From assembly GCF_003335045.1 (NCBI RefSeq), contig NZ_QOZG01000008.1, forward strand, positions 124,001 through 188,000: DNA of 64,000 bases. The letters run 5' to 3'. Origin of the DNA: Paramesorhizobium salinisoli (lineage in GTDB: Bacteria > Pseudomonadota > Alphaproteobacteria > Rhizobiales > Rhizobiaceae). Shown one piece after another: positions 28,051 through 36,804 of the stretch; the stretch's first letter is position 1, and every line of letters begins with the position of its first letter. Position numbers and translations under genes: made by a program. The notes beneath the pieces are model-generated. The model saw only the letters and a program-made list of their open reading frames with translations. It was not told where the DNA came from and made no database searches.

Positions 28051-28776
28051 ATGGCTGGCGCCGTACGCGTATTGGTGACACGGCCCGAACCGGGCGCGTC
28101 GCATACGGCAAGACGGCTGGAGGAACTGGGATTTTTGCCCATCGTGCTGCCGTTGAGCGAAACGGTGGCTATCGGGACTGAAACGCTATCAGGACAATAT
28201 GATGCGGTGGCGATCACCAGCGTCAATGCGGTGCGCCATGCCGATCCGGCCATGATCGAACGTCTTGCGTATCTGCCCGCCTATGCGGTTGGGCACAAGA
28301 CAGCGGGCGCGGCAAAGTCGGCCGGGTTTGCCGAAGTCACGGCGGCCGGAGGCGACGGCGAGGCGCTTGCAACGAAGCTTTCGAGCGTGTTGCGGCCCGG
28401 CGCGCATGTGCTCTATCTCGCGGGCAGGGTGCGGCGGCCGGATTTCGAGACGAAGGCCAGGGCTGCCGGATTGGAGCTTACGGTTTGCGAAACTTACGAC
28501 ACGGCTGCCATCGGCCATCGCGATATCGGTCCGCGATTGGGCGACGTATCGATCGATGTCGCGCTGATCTATTCGGCTTTTGCGGCGAAGGCGCTGGTCG
28601 ATCTGGTGGAACGGCGGGAAATTGCGGATAACAGTGTAAATTTCTGGAATAAAACCCGGTTTTTATGCCTTTCCTCACGCATTTCCGAGAGCCTTCCGGA
28701 GCAATGGAAGGCGCGCGCGCTGATCAGCGAAAGGCCGGACGAGCAATCGCTTCTTAATCTTCTCGCGTCACTTTGA
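28051..28776 (+). CDS. hemD: Uroporphyrinogen-III synthase
   Basis: A 241-residue HemD, which cyclises hydroxymethylbilane with inversion of ring D. The family is poorly conserved; visible markers are VLVTRPEPGASHTARRLEELGF, the Tyr-containing YDAVAITSVNAVRHA, and VALIYSAFAAKALVDLVE near the end. It starts three bases after the hemC stop. Both position and motifs support the call. Confidence 0.93.
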   Translation: MAGAVRVLVTRPEPGASHTARRLEELGFLPIVLPLSETVAIGTETLSGQYDAVAITSVNAVRHADPAMIERLAYLPAYAVGHKTAGAAKSAGFAEVTAAGGDGEALATKLSSVLRPGAHVLYLAGRVRRPDFETKARAAGLELTVCETYDTAAIGHRDIGPRLGDVSIDVALIYSAFAAKALVDLVERREIADNSVNFWNKTRFLCLSSRISESLPEQWKARALISERPDEQSLLNLLASL

Positions 28777-28863
28777 CCTTTTTGCAGCGCAACCAATCCT
28801 TCATCTGCCGCTTTTATCTGTTAAGTTTCTGACTGAACGTCCCATTCCCAGACGAGAGGCATC

Positions 28864-30243
28864 ATGGCGAAATCCGGAACATCGCGTCACTCGAAACCGA
28901 TCCGCAAGCCGGTTACGATCGATCTCGATCCATCGCAGGTGAAGCGCGTGAAAGAACCATCGGCGAATATGAAGCCGGGCACTGCGGGCACTGCTGCAAG
29001 ACAAGTGCCTCCAGCGGAACCGGTGGGCGATTTCAGCAAGCCGAAAGCGACCGCGAAGCCTGCGGGAGAGCCGGATACAGCCGAAATGAAGACGGAAGAA
29101 ATCTTTAGCGAACGGCCCAAGGCAAAGCCTTCGGCGGCGACCTCGGCCTCAGCGGCGTCAAACCGTCCGGCTGCCGGCAAAGCGCCTGCATCGAAGGGTG
29201 GTGGTGGATTTTCTCATCTTGCCGCGGGGCTTGTGGGCGGCGTTATCGCGCTTGCCGGAGCGACGGCGCTGCAGTGGGGCAATGTGCATCCTTCGCCGGG
29301 AGGCGAGGCTGCGGGCGACCGGCTTGCCCGAATGGAACAGGAGATCACGCAGTTGCGTGCGGCGCCATCGGCGGCGGGGCTTGATGACGCCAGCCGTGCA
29401 CAATTAGCCGAGGCGCAGGCAGCCGCCCGTCAAGCACTGCAGCACGCGGAGGGCTCGGCATCGGAAATCGCTGCGCTCAAGCAGGCGGCCGAAGCACAAC
29501 CGAACGGAGATAATGCCGCGCTGGGACCGGAGCTGACGAACCGCGTCGCCATGCTGGAGGAGAAGCTTGCTTCTGCTCAAACCCAGGCCGCGCAGGCAGC
29601 AACCACCGCGTCGCAGGATTCCGGCAGCATCGCCGAGGTTCAGTCGCGGCTGACGGCGCTTGAAAGCCGCGTCGCCGAGGACGCCCGCCAGCCTGCGATT
29701 GCGGCGGCGATTGCGGCGACGGCGCTTAAATCGGCGATTGATCGCGGCGGCTCGTTCAATGCGGAACTCGACGCCTATGCATCCGTCGCGCCGCAATCGG
29801 CGGCCGATATCGAGGCGCTGCGAGAATTCGCAGGGAAAGGCGTTCCGACGATGGCCGATCTCAATACCCGGTTCGACGATGTGGCGAACAGGATCGTCGC
29901 CACCGAGCGCGATACCGATCCGAATGCCGGCTTTGTCGATCAACTGATGGCCAGTGCCAAGAGCCTGGTGAAGGTCCGTCCCGTGGGAGAGGTCAGTGGC
30001 CAGGGGGTCGGGCCGATCACGGCACGCATCGAAGCCGCTTTGCGGACCGGCGATCTCGACCGGGCCATTGCTGAATGGGAAACGCTGCCGCAGGACGCAA
30101 AAACCGTTTCGGCCGATTTTGTCGCTGAGATGAAGGCCCGCCGCGACACTGACGCGCTGGTCTCGCGAACGCTTGCCGCCGCGCTCAAGCCGGCATCGCC
30201 TGATGCGGCCACTGCCACGCCTGCCACGCCTTCGGCCAATTAA
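28864..30243 (+). CDS. Mic60/mitofilin-type membrane protein
   Basis: A 459-residue protein: a ~115-residue low-complexity Lys/Pro/Ala-rich N-terminus, one glycine-rich membrane helix (HLAAGLVGGVIALAGATAL), then a long periplasmic part with Ala/Gln-rich coiled coil (~150-270) and a C-terminal helical domain (DRGGSFNAELDAYASV onward). This is the COG4223 architecture, the alphaproteobacterial homologue of mitochondrial Mic60. In that family the C-terminal domain shapes membranes and contacts outer-membrane BamA. It sits between hemD and hemY, its usual place. Confidence 0.85.
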   Translation: MAKSGTSRHSKPIRKPVTIDLDPSQVKRVKEPSANMKPGTAGTAARQVPPAEPVGDFSKPKATAKPAGEPDTAEMKTEEIFSERPKAKPSAATSASAASNRPAAGKAPASKGGGGFSHLAAGLVGGVIALAGATALQWGNVHPSPGGEAAGDRLARMEQEITQLRAAPSAAGLDDASRAQLAEAQAAARQALQHAEGSASEIAALKQAAEAQPNGDNAALGPELTNRVAMLEEKLASAQTQAAQAATTASQDSGSIAEVQSRLTALESRVAEDARQPAIAAAIAATALKSAIDRGGSFNAELDAYASVAPQSAADIEALREFAGKGVPTMADLNTRFDDVANRIVATERDTDPNAGFVDQLMASAKSLVKVRPVGEVSGQGVGPITARIEAALRTGDLDRAIAEWETLPQDAKTVSADFVAEMKARRDTDALVSRTLAAALKPASPDAATATPATPSAN

Positions 30244-30256
30244 GGGGAACGAATTG

Positions 30257-31849
30257 ATGCTGCGTATTCTGTTCTTCGTTCTTGTGGTGCTGGTGCTCGG
30301 CGGTGGCTTTGCGTGGCTGGCGGACCGGCCCGGCGATCTCACCATCACCTTTGCCGGGATGCGCTATGAGGTGACGCTCATGGTTGCGGCCACGGCCGTC
30401 GTTGCTGTCGTCGCGGCGGTGATGCTGATCTGGTGGCTGATTAAGAGCATCATCCGCTCGCCTTATGCATTGCAAAGGCATTTCCGTGCACGCAAGCGCG
30501 ATCGGGGCTATCAGTCGCTTTCCACCGGATTGATCGCCGCGGGCGCGGGAGACGCAAGGGCCGCGCGGAACATGGCCAAACAGGCGGGCAAGTTGCTCAA
30601 TGTCGACCAGGAGCCGCTGATCAAGCTGCTCGAAGCGCAAACCGCCATGCTCGAAGGCCGCACCGGCGATGCGCGGGCCAAGTTCGAGGCGATGCTTGAC
30701 GACCCGGAAACCAGGCTTCTCGGCCTTCGCGGGCTCTATATCGAAGCACAGCGTGCCGGCGCGCGCGACGCGGCGCAGCACTATGCCGCCGAGGCCTCCA
30801 AGCTTGCGCCGCATGTGGAATGGGCGTCGGGCGCCGTTCTGGGAAGGTTGAGCGTCGCGGGCGATTGGGACGAAGCACTGAAGCTTCTCGATGCGCGCAA
30901 GGCGGACCAGCAGACCGATAAGGAAACGGCCAAGAAGGAACGCGCCGCGCTTCTCACTGCCAAAGCGATCTCGACATTCGATTCCGATCCGGCGGGGGCC
31001 AAGACCGCCGCGCTCGAAGCGCACAAGCTCGCACCGGATTTGGTTCCAGCCGCTGTCATAGCCGCCCGTGCGCTGTTTCGGCAGGACGATCTGCGCAAGG
31101 GCACGAAGATTCTCGAGACAGCGTGGAAGAGCAGTCCGCACCCTGATATCGCGCAGGCCTATGTGCATGCGCGCCCGGGAGATTCCGTGCTCGATCGGTT
31201 GAAGCGGGCCCGTCGTCTCTTTACGCTTCGTCCCAACAATCCCGAGGCCAGCCTTGCACTGGCGCATGCCGCGCTCGATGCGGGCGAATTCAAGCTGGCG
31301 CGCGAAAATGCCGAGGCGGTGCTGCGGATGGCACCGCGCGAGAGCGCCTATCTCCTGCTCGCCGATATCGAGGAAGGGGAAACGAAAGATCAGGGCCGGG
31401 TGCGGCAGTGGCTTTCGCGCGCGGTCAAAGCGCCGCGCGATCCGGCCTGGACGGCTGATGGCTTTGTCTCGGAACAATGGGCGCCCGTCTCGCCGGTCAC
31501 GGGACGGCTCAACGCGTTCGAATGGAAAGTGCCGGTCGAACAACTGCCGTCCATGATCGACCTGGATCCAGACGTGCGCGGTCCCGAGCCAGAAACGCCT
31601 GCTCTGCCTGTTATCATCGAGCCTGAACCCGCAGCGCCGCAGCCGACACGGGTTGAGGCCATCACCACCACGCCGGCTAAGGACGAAAAGCAGCCAGAAC
31701 CGCAGCCCAAGCCAAAGGGAAATGAGGCAAAACCCACCCGCGACAAAGGCGACAAGGGTGAAGAAGTGAAGATGCTGGTGGTGGATGATCCGGGGGTCAT
31801 TCCCGACGAAAAGGCGGAAGACACGCAGACGCGCTTTCGTCTGTTCTAA
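30257..31849 (+). CDS. HemY N-terminal domain/TPR membrane protein
   Basis: A 530-residue protein with two N-terminal membrane helices (residues ~1-20 and 38-62) and then TPR-like helical repeats. WLADRPGDLTITFAGMRYEV is the HemY_N signature; SLSTGLIAAGAGDARAARNMAKQA and EPLIKLLEAQTAMLEG begin the repeats. It is the gammaproteobacterial-type HemY linked to heme genes, not protoporphyrinogen oxidase. A ~120-residue Pro/Glu/Lys-rich tail follows. ATG 30257 lies behind AAGGGGAA; the frame upstream overlaps mic60. Confidence 0.9.
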   Translation: MLRILFFVLVVLVLGGGFAWLADRPGDLTITFAGMRYEVTLMVAATAVVAVVAAVMLIWWLIKSIIRSPYALQRHFRARKRDRGYQSLSTGLIAAGAGDARAARNMAKQAGKLLNVDQEPLIKLLEAQTAMLEGRTGDARAKFEAMLDDPETRLLGLRGLYIEAQRAGARDAAQHYAAEASKLAPHVEWASGAVLGRLSVAGDWDEALKLLDARKADQQTDKETAKKERAALLTAKAISTFDSDPAGAKTAALEAHKLAPDLVPAAVIAARALFRQDDLRKGTKILETAWKSSPHPDIAQAYVHARPGDSVLDRLKRARRLFTLRPNNPEASLALAHAALDAGEFKLARENAEAVLRMAPRESAYLLLADIEEGETKDQGRVRQWLSRAVKAPRDPAWTADGFVSEQWAPVSPVTGRLNAFEWKVPVEQLPSMIDLDPDVRGPEPETPALPVIIEPEPAAPQPTRVEAITTTPAKDEKQPEPQPKPKGNEAKPTRDKGDKGEEVKMLVVDDPGVIPDEKAEDTQTRFRLF

Positions 31850-32040
31850 TTCCGTTTCACCATAGCCACTCTACTGAAGCGGGCGTTGCATTCAGGTAAC
31901 GGTCACCCCTGTATGACAATTTGTGGTCGCCGGAAAGCTGATTGACGGTTGGCGGCGGTGTGGTTGCAGGTTATTTGTCCTCATGATCGCCCCATTTTTG
32001 GCTTTGATGCAGGTCGGGCGGAAAATGGCGTGGGGTATGG

Positions 32041-32529
32041 ATGTTCGATCGGCTTCTGACTTTTTTGAAGGGCCTGCCTTTCGGGGAGCACGGCGGCGGC
32101 AACGGCTTCGGCAGGGATGATCCCCGGCTGGCGGTCGCGGCGCTGATGTTCCATATCATCGATGCCGACGGCGACCGTCGTGTGGAGGAACGCGAGCGCA
32201 TCGCCGATACCCTTTCGGAAGCCTACCAGCTCAAGGGCGGTGAATTGAACACGCTGCTGGAGGCGGCGGAAGCCGCGGACCAGGAAGCCATCGATCTCTA
32301 CAGCTTTACCAGCGTCATCAAGCGCCATCTCGATGAGCAGGAACGCATCCATTTCATCGAGCTGATGTGGGAAATCGCCTACGCCGACGGAAAAGTCGAT
32401 GAGCTCGAAGACAATTTGATGTGGCGCGTGGCCGAACTGATTGGCGTTTCATCGCGGGAGCGTCTGACGTTGAAACACGCTGCAGCGGCGAGAGTTGCCG
32501 CCGCCAACCCCAAGACCGGGACAAAATGA
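32041..32529 (+). CDS. TerB family protein
   Basis: A 162-residue all-helical TerB-like protein. FHIIDADGDRRVEERERIADTL and the second half WEIAYADGKVDELEDNLMWRVAELIG are the paired acidic, EF-hand-like repeats of the fold, probably binding divalent metal. Members are called tellurite-resistance proteins, but isolated chromosomal copies such as this have no proven tellurite role. It is followed after 15 bases by the amidotransferase gene. A 190-base gap with no clear feature separates it from hemY. Confidence 0.9.
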   Translation: MFDRLLTFLKGLPFGEHGGGNGFGRDDPRLAVAALMFHIIDADGDRRVEERERIADTLSEAYQLKGGELNTLLEAAEAADQEAIDLYSFTSVIKRHLDEQERIHFIELMWEIAYADGKVDELEDNLMWRVAELIGVSSRERLTLKHAAAARVAAANPKTGTK

Positions 32530-32544
32530 GGCGAGGGGCTTGTG

Positions 32545-33324
32545 ATGTTCCGTGAACCGAGATCATCCCATAGCCTTGCGAAAAGTATTTCCGGTCTCTC
32601 CCGTCACGGATCCTTGCCCAAAATACTTATTGTCCTTCACCAGGAAAATTCGAGCCCGGGCCGGGTCGGACATCTGCTCGAAGCCGCGGGCTTTCGCCTC
32701 GACATCCGCCGCCCGCCGCTTGGCGAAAGATTGCCGGACACGCTGGAAGATCATGCCGGGGCGGTCATATTCGGCGGCCCGATGAGCGCCAACGATACGC
32801 ACGATTTCATCAATCATGAGACCGATTGGCTGGCCGTGCCGTTGCGCGAGGAAAAGCCTTTCCTCGGTATCTGCCTTGGCGCTCAGATGCTGGCCAATCA
32901 TCTCGGCGGCAGTGTCGGGCCACACCCTGACGGCCACGTCGAGATAGGCTGGTATCCCCTGCGCCCGACGGATGAGGGAAGGACGCTGATGGAATGGCCT
33001 GAGATGGTCTACCATTTTCATCGCGAGGGCTTCGAACTGCCGCGCGGCGCGACCCTGCTCGCCACCGGTGATGTCTACCCCAACCAGGCATTCCGCTACG
33101 GTTCCCATGCCTGGGGGCTGCAGTTCCATGCGGAACTGACGCGGGCGATGATGCATCGCTGGGTGGTGCGCGGGGCACACCGGTTCGAACTCAGCGGCGC
33201 GCAACAGGGACGCCTGCATCTGGAAGGGCGGATGATCCATGACGCCGCGCTGAAGGCGTGGCTCGAAGCGCTTCTGGTGCGTATTTTCGGCACCGCGAAT
33301 TGTGCTGCGGCAGAACGCGTCTAA
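32545..33324 (+). CDS. Class I glutamine amidotransferase-like protein
   Basis: A 259-residue GATase1 domain of the stand-alone GuaA-like type (COG0518). The nucleophile is C110 in FLGICLGAQMLANHLGG, and the His-Glu pair is in WGLQFHAELT. It lacks an attached synthetase domain, so the amide acceptor or peptidase substrate is unknown; gamma-glutamyl hydrolase-like activity on polyamine or amino-acid conjugates is one possibility. ATG 32545 follows GAGGGG, six bases upstream. The gene is probably co-transcribed with TerB. Confidence 0.88.
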   Translation: MFREPRSSHSLAKSISGLSRHGSLPKILIVLHQENSSPGRVGHLLEAAGFRLDIRRPPLGERLPDTLEDHAGAVIFGGPMSANDTHDFINHETDWLAVPLREEKPFLGICLGAQMLANHLGGSVGPHPDGHVEIGWYPLRPTDEGRTLMEWPEMVYHFHREGFELPRGATLLATGDVYPNQAFRYGSHAWGLQFHAELTRAMMHRWVVRGAHRFELSGAQQGRLHLEGRMIHDAALKAWLEALLVRIFGTANCAAAERV

Positions 33325-33332
33325 TTGCTCTG

Positions 33333-33368
33333 GAGCGGTGCCTGTTTGTTTGAATCAGAGAACCGCTT
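33333..33368. repeat. Small palindrome between convergent genes
   Basis: AGCGGT (33334-33339) and ACCGCT (33362-33367) flank a 22-base loop, in a sequence beginning GGAGCGGTGCCTGTTTG. It lies between the convergent amidotransferase and MFS genes and may be a third short interspersed repeat. Confidence 0.4.
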
Positions 33369-33388
33369 CGCACATTTCATGGCTTGCT

Positions 33389-34630
33389 CTAAACCCTGCC
33401 CTGGAGGTGCCGGGCTTTGCGCAATTGCGGGAACCAGTAGGCCCAGAGCGCGGCGACGGCGATGGATCCGGCGCCACCGAACACGACGGCCGGAACGGTG
33501 CCGATCATAGCCGCCATGAAGCCGGCGCGGAATTCTCCCAGCTCGTTCGACGCGCCGACGAAGACCATGTTGACGGCGTTGACCCGGCCACGGACATGAT
33601 CCGGCGTCCAGAGCTGCAGGAGGGTTTCACGTACATAGACGCTGATCATGTCGGCGGCGCCCAAGAGTGCAAGTGCGGCAATCGAGACCCAGGCGAGTGT
33701 CGAAACACCAAAGAGAATGGTGAAAAGGCCGAACAGGGCGACGCACAGGAACATGACGATGCCCGCATGATCGCGGATCGGGTGGCCGGTGAGCCATATG
33801 GCGACGAAAATCGCGCCGATGCCCGGCGCTGCGCGTAGCATGCCCAGGCCCCATGGTCCGAGATCAAGAATGTCGCGGGCATAGACGGGAAGCAGCGCCA
33901 CCGCACCGCCGAGCAGCACGGCGAAGAGATCGAGCGAAATCGCACCCAGCACCACCTTCTCCTTCCAGATATAGCGGAAGCCGGCCAGCAGGGTTTCGAG
34001 CGACGGTTTTTCGGAAGGCGTGTGCTGATGCGGCTTTGGGATGGCGAAGATCAATATCGCGCTCAATGCCAGCAGAACGGTGGCTACCGTATAGGCGACA
34101 ATAGGCGATATGCCATAGAGCAGGCCGCCCGCCACCGGGCCGACGATGGTCGCTATCTGCCAGGCGGAAGAATTCCACGAGACGGCGTTGGCGAAGGTTT
34201 CGGCCGGCACCAGATTGACGACCAGCGAGGCGGCGGCCGGGCCGAGGAAGGCGCGCGCTATGCCGAAAGCCGTCAAGGTCGCGAAGACCGTCAGCGGCTC
34301 GAACAGCCTCGAGACAGTCAGAAAGAGAAGCACTGCCGCCGCAGCGGCTTCGGCGCCCAGCGTCACGCCCATGATCAGCCGCCGGCCGAAACGGTCGGAG
34401 GCCGCGCCGGTCACCAGAACCAGGAGAAGCGCCGGCAGGAACTGGACAAGGCCTACCAACCCGAGATCGAAGGGATCACGGGTCAGGTCGTAGATCTGCC
34501 AGCCGACCGCGACGCTGACGATCTGCATCGCAAAGGCGCTGGCGAAGCGGGACAGCCAGTATTTCGCGAAAGAAGCATGGCGAAAAGCGGCATAACGGTC
34601 GATGGTTGCGCCCGTTTCGAGGGAGATCAT
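33389..34630 (-). CDS. MFS transporter (EntS/MFS_3-like)
   Basis: A 413-residue transporter with about 12 hydrophobic segments. FAKYWLSRFASAFAMQIVSVAVGWQIYDLTRDP and GAASDRFGRRLIMG are typical of the MFS_3 group that includes enterobactin exporter EntS; GAADMISVYVRETLLQLWTPDHVRGRVNAVNMVFVGASNELGEF is the second-half signature. Substrate cannot be told, and no siderophore gene is nearby. The frame is open to 34699, but ATG 34630 matches the family start. The aqpZ terminator lies upstream. Confidence 0.9.
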   Translation of the reverse strand: MISLETGATIDRYAAFRHASFAKYWLSRFASAFAMQIVSVAVGWQIYDLTRDPFDLGLVGLVQFLPALLLVLVTGAASDRFGRRLIMGVTLGAEAAAAAVLLFLTVSRLFEPLTVFATLTAFGIARAFLGPAAASLVVNLVPAETFANAVSWNSSAWQIATIVGPVAGGLLYGISPIVAYTVATVLLALSAILIFAIPKPHQHTPSEKPSLETLLAGFRYIWKEKVVLGAISLDLFAVLLGGAVALLPVYARDILDLGPWGLGMLRAAPGIGAIFVAIWLTGHPIRDHAGIVMFLCVALFGLFTILFGVSTLAWVSIAALALLGAADMISVYVRETLLQLWTPDHVRGRVNAVNMVFVGASNELGEFRAGFMAAMIGTVPAVVFGGAGSIAVAALWAYWFPQLRKARHLQGRV

Positions 34631-34704
34631 TGTTGCATTCTCTGTATCGGATGCGGTCGATCGGGTGCATCGCGGACGATCCGCTTTAACGCAGGCCATG
34701 AAAT

Positions 34705-34733
34705 AAAAAAAGACCGGCAGATCGCCGGTCTTT
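34705..34733 (-). terminator. Terminator downstream of aqpZ
   Basis: A perfect 10-bp stem, AAAGACCGGC (34709-34718) and GCCGGTCTTT (34724-34733), with a 5-base loop. Read leftward it is followed by TTTTTATTT, 24 bases after the aqpZ stop. It separates aqpZ from the MFS gene. Confidence 0.93.
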
Positions 34734-34756
34734 CGTTTTACGTCTCAGCGTCGGGA

Positions 34757-35443
34757 TCAATCCCTGCCGATCAGCGCCTTCCAGATGATGGCGCCGATCG
34801 CAGCGCCGATCAGCGGCGCCACCCAGAACAGCCAGAGCTGGCTCAATGCCGCGGTTTCGGCGAACAGTGCCGCTCCCGTCGAGCGCGCCGGGTTGACCGA
34901 GGTATTAGTCACCGGGATCGATATCAGATGAATCAGCGTCAGGCCCAGGCCGATGGCTATGGGAGCGAAACCTGCCGGGGCCGTCGATGAGGTCGAGCCG
35001 AGGATGATGATGAGGAAGAAGGCGGTCAAGACGATTTCGATGATCAGCGCAGCGGTCAGATTATAACCGCCCGGCGAAAGCTCGCCATAACCGTTGGAAG
35101 CGAAGCCGCCCGGCATATAGCCGGCCTTTCCTGAAGCGACGAGGTAAAGAACGGCGCCTGCCGCAATCGCGCCGACGACCTGAGCGATCCAGTAAGGGAT
35201 CAGGTCCTTCCAGTCAAAGCGGCCGGCCACGGCCAGACCGAGCGAGACGGCGGGATTGAAATGGCCGCCGGAAATACCGCCGACGGCGTAGGCCATTGTC
35301 AGGACGGTCAGGCCGAAAGCAAGGGCGACGCCGAGGAAGCCGATGCCGAGATCGGGAAATGCCGCAGCAAGGATCGCGCTTCCGCAACCGCCAAAGACCA
35401 GCCAAAAAGTGCCGAAAAACTCGGCGGACAGTTTGTTCAACAT
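34757..35443 (-). CDS. aqpZ: Aquaporin Z
   Basis: AqpZ (228 residues) is a water channel of the inner membrane with six helices and two NPA loops: [18 protein letters not shown] in the first half and [14 protein letters not shown] in the second. The Arg after the second NPA and small residues in the filter fit a water-selective pore rather than a glycerol facilitator. Opening [23 protein letters not shown] is nearly diagnostic. ATG 35443 follows GGGGGAA on the minus strand. Confidence 0.97.
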   Translation of the reverse strand: MLNKLSAEFFGTFWLVFGGCGSAILAAAFPDLGIGFLGVALAFGLTVLTMAYAVGGISGGHFNPAVSLGLAVAGRFDWKDLIPYWIAQVVGAIAAGAVLYLVASGKAGYMPGGFASNGYGELSPGGYNLTAALIIEIVLTAFFLIIILGSTSSTAPAGFAPIAIGLGLTLIHLISIPVTNTSVNPARSTGAALFAETAALSQLWLFWVAPLIGAAIGAIIWKALIGRD

Positions 35444-35718
35444 GTGTTCCCCCAGTGGATGAGCGCATAGCGTGAAGCGAATCAATATTCGGGAAAACAT
35501 ATTCCGGCTTTTTACTGTCGGCAATACTGAAAGATCGAGGCCGCTTTTTCGAAAAGCGTCTTCAAAACAGCAGCAAGAGCTTGAAGAGAGGATATTTCGA
35601 CGAAAACCTGCATGGCTTTGGGATCACGGCAATCGACGTGAAATCCATCGCGGTGTATGTAAGGTATGCGGTGTGGCGCTGCGGGGGGCGCCAGATACGT
35701 TGAAACCCGGAGGACAGG

Positions 35719-35991
35719 ATGGCTGGAGCGTCGGCTGGTCACATGCATATGCGAAATTTCGTTGGTATTCTAACCCTTCCCCTTTTGGTCGGCCTCTCGG
35801 CCTGCACGGCCACGGCATGGTCCGAGAAATTCGCCGTCGAGACGGTGATACTGCCGAAGGAGTGTGCCGGCTGGCAGAAGATCGATCTCAAGCAGCGCAC
35901 GATCCTGGCACTGATGCGTAGCGATCCGCGTCTGGTTGTCGATATCGATTCCCACAATCTGCGCGGCAGGAATCTCGGCTGCTGGGATTAA
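35719..35991 (+). CDS. Small predicted lipoprotein
   Basis: A 90-residue protein with a hydrophobic signal sequence ending in the lipobox-like LSAC (C29), so probably a lipoprotein. The C-terminal half has CAGWQKIDLKQ, MRSDPRLVVDIDSHN and GRNLGCWD. From memory, a W-x(n)-DP-x(n)-HN-x-x-G-x(n)-CW pattern also occurs in small phage lysis-region proteins of Rhizobiales; I cannot confirm it here. GGAGG lies five bases before the ATG. It is 15 bases upstream of the methyltransferase gene, likely one transcript. Confidence 0.65.
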   Translation: MAGASAGHMHMRNFVGILTLPLLVGLSACTATAWSEKFAVETVILPKECAGWQKIDLKQRTILALMRSDPRLVVDIDSHNLRGRNLGCWD

Positions 35992-36006
35992 TGGTGCGTA
36001 TCGGCC

Positions 36007-36780
36007 ATGCATCCAGACATCATCGATTTTCGATCCTTCTACGCTTCTGCCCTAGGGCATCTGGTGGAGCGCGCCATCGTCATGGCGCTATCGCCGCTAT
36101 GGTCGAAACTGCCGGAGGAGCGCCTGGTCGGCATCGGCTATACCTTGCCTTATCTCGATCGCTTCCACGCCGATACGGAGCGCACTTTTGCCTTCATGCC
36201 GGCGGGGCAGGGGGCGATCGGCTGGCCATCCGTCGAGGCGTGCGCCACGGCGCTGATCTTCGACGAGGAACTGCCGCTGCCGGAGTCCTCCGTCGATCGC
36301 ATCCTGCTCGTGCATGCGCTGGAGCATTCGGAAAATCCCGGTGAGACGCTGAAGGAGATGTGGCGCGTGCTGGCGCCGAATGGACGGCTGGTGATTGTTG
36401 TGCCAAACCGTCGTGGCGTCTGGGCGCGGTTCGAGCATACGCCTTTCGGAAGCGGCCGGCCCTATAGTCGCGGTCAACTCGTCCGGGCGCTGCGCGAGGC
36501 CAATTTCACTGCCGGGACGGTGGTGGAGGCGCTGCATTTTCCGCCCGCCACACGTCGCTGGATGCAGCGTCCGGCCGCTCTTCTGGAGCGGATGGGGCGA
36601 AGGCTATGGCCGATCTTCGGTGGCGTATTGGTGGTCGAGGCGACAAAACGGCTCTATCAGGGACTTCCGGTGGCGCAGCGCTCCTCGCGCCGCGTCTTCG
36701 TTCCGGTGCTGGCCCCGCAGGGCTCCGCCATGCATCGAGGGGAGATATCGGGCAAATCAGGCGATAAATTGCACGTTTGA
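36007..36780 (+). CDS. Class I SAM-dependent methyltransferase
   Basis: A 257-residue Methyltransf_11-type protein. SSVDRILLVHALEHSENPGETLKEMWRVLAPNGRLVIVVPNR is the motif II-III block. The usual glycine-rich motif I is poorly defined: VGIGYTLPYLDRFHAD occupies its place, as in the rhizobial family that sits next to gloB. Catalysis is likely but the acceptor is unknown. No gloB is beside it here. It is convergent with metA. Confidence 0.87.
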   Translation: MHPDIIDFRSFYASALGHLVERAIVMALSPLWSKLPEERLVGIGYTLPYLDRFHADTERTFAFMPAGQGAIGWPSVEACATALIFDEELPLPESSVDRILLVHALEHSENPGETLKEMWRVLAPNGRLVIVVPNRRGVWARFEHTPFGSGRPYSRGQLVRALREANFTAGTVVEALHFPPATRRWMQRPAALLERMGRRLWPIFGGVLVVEATKRLYQGLPVAQRSSRRVFVPVLAPQGSAMHRGEISGKSGDKLHV

Positions 36781-36804
36781 GCGGAAGACCGCTTGCGCTG
36801 TATT

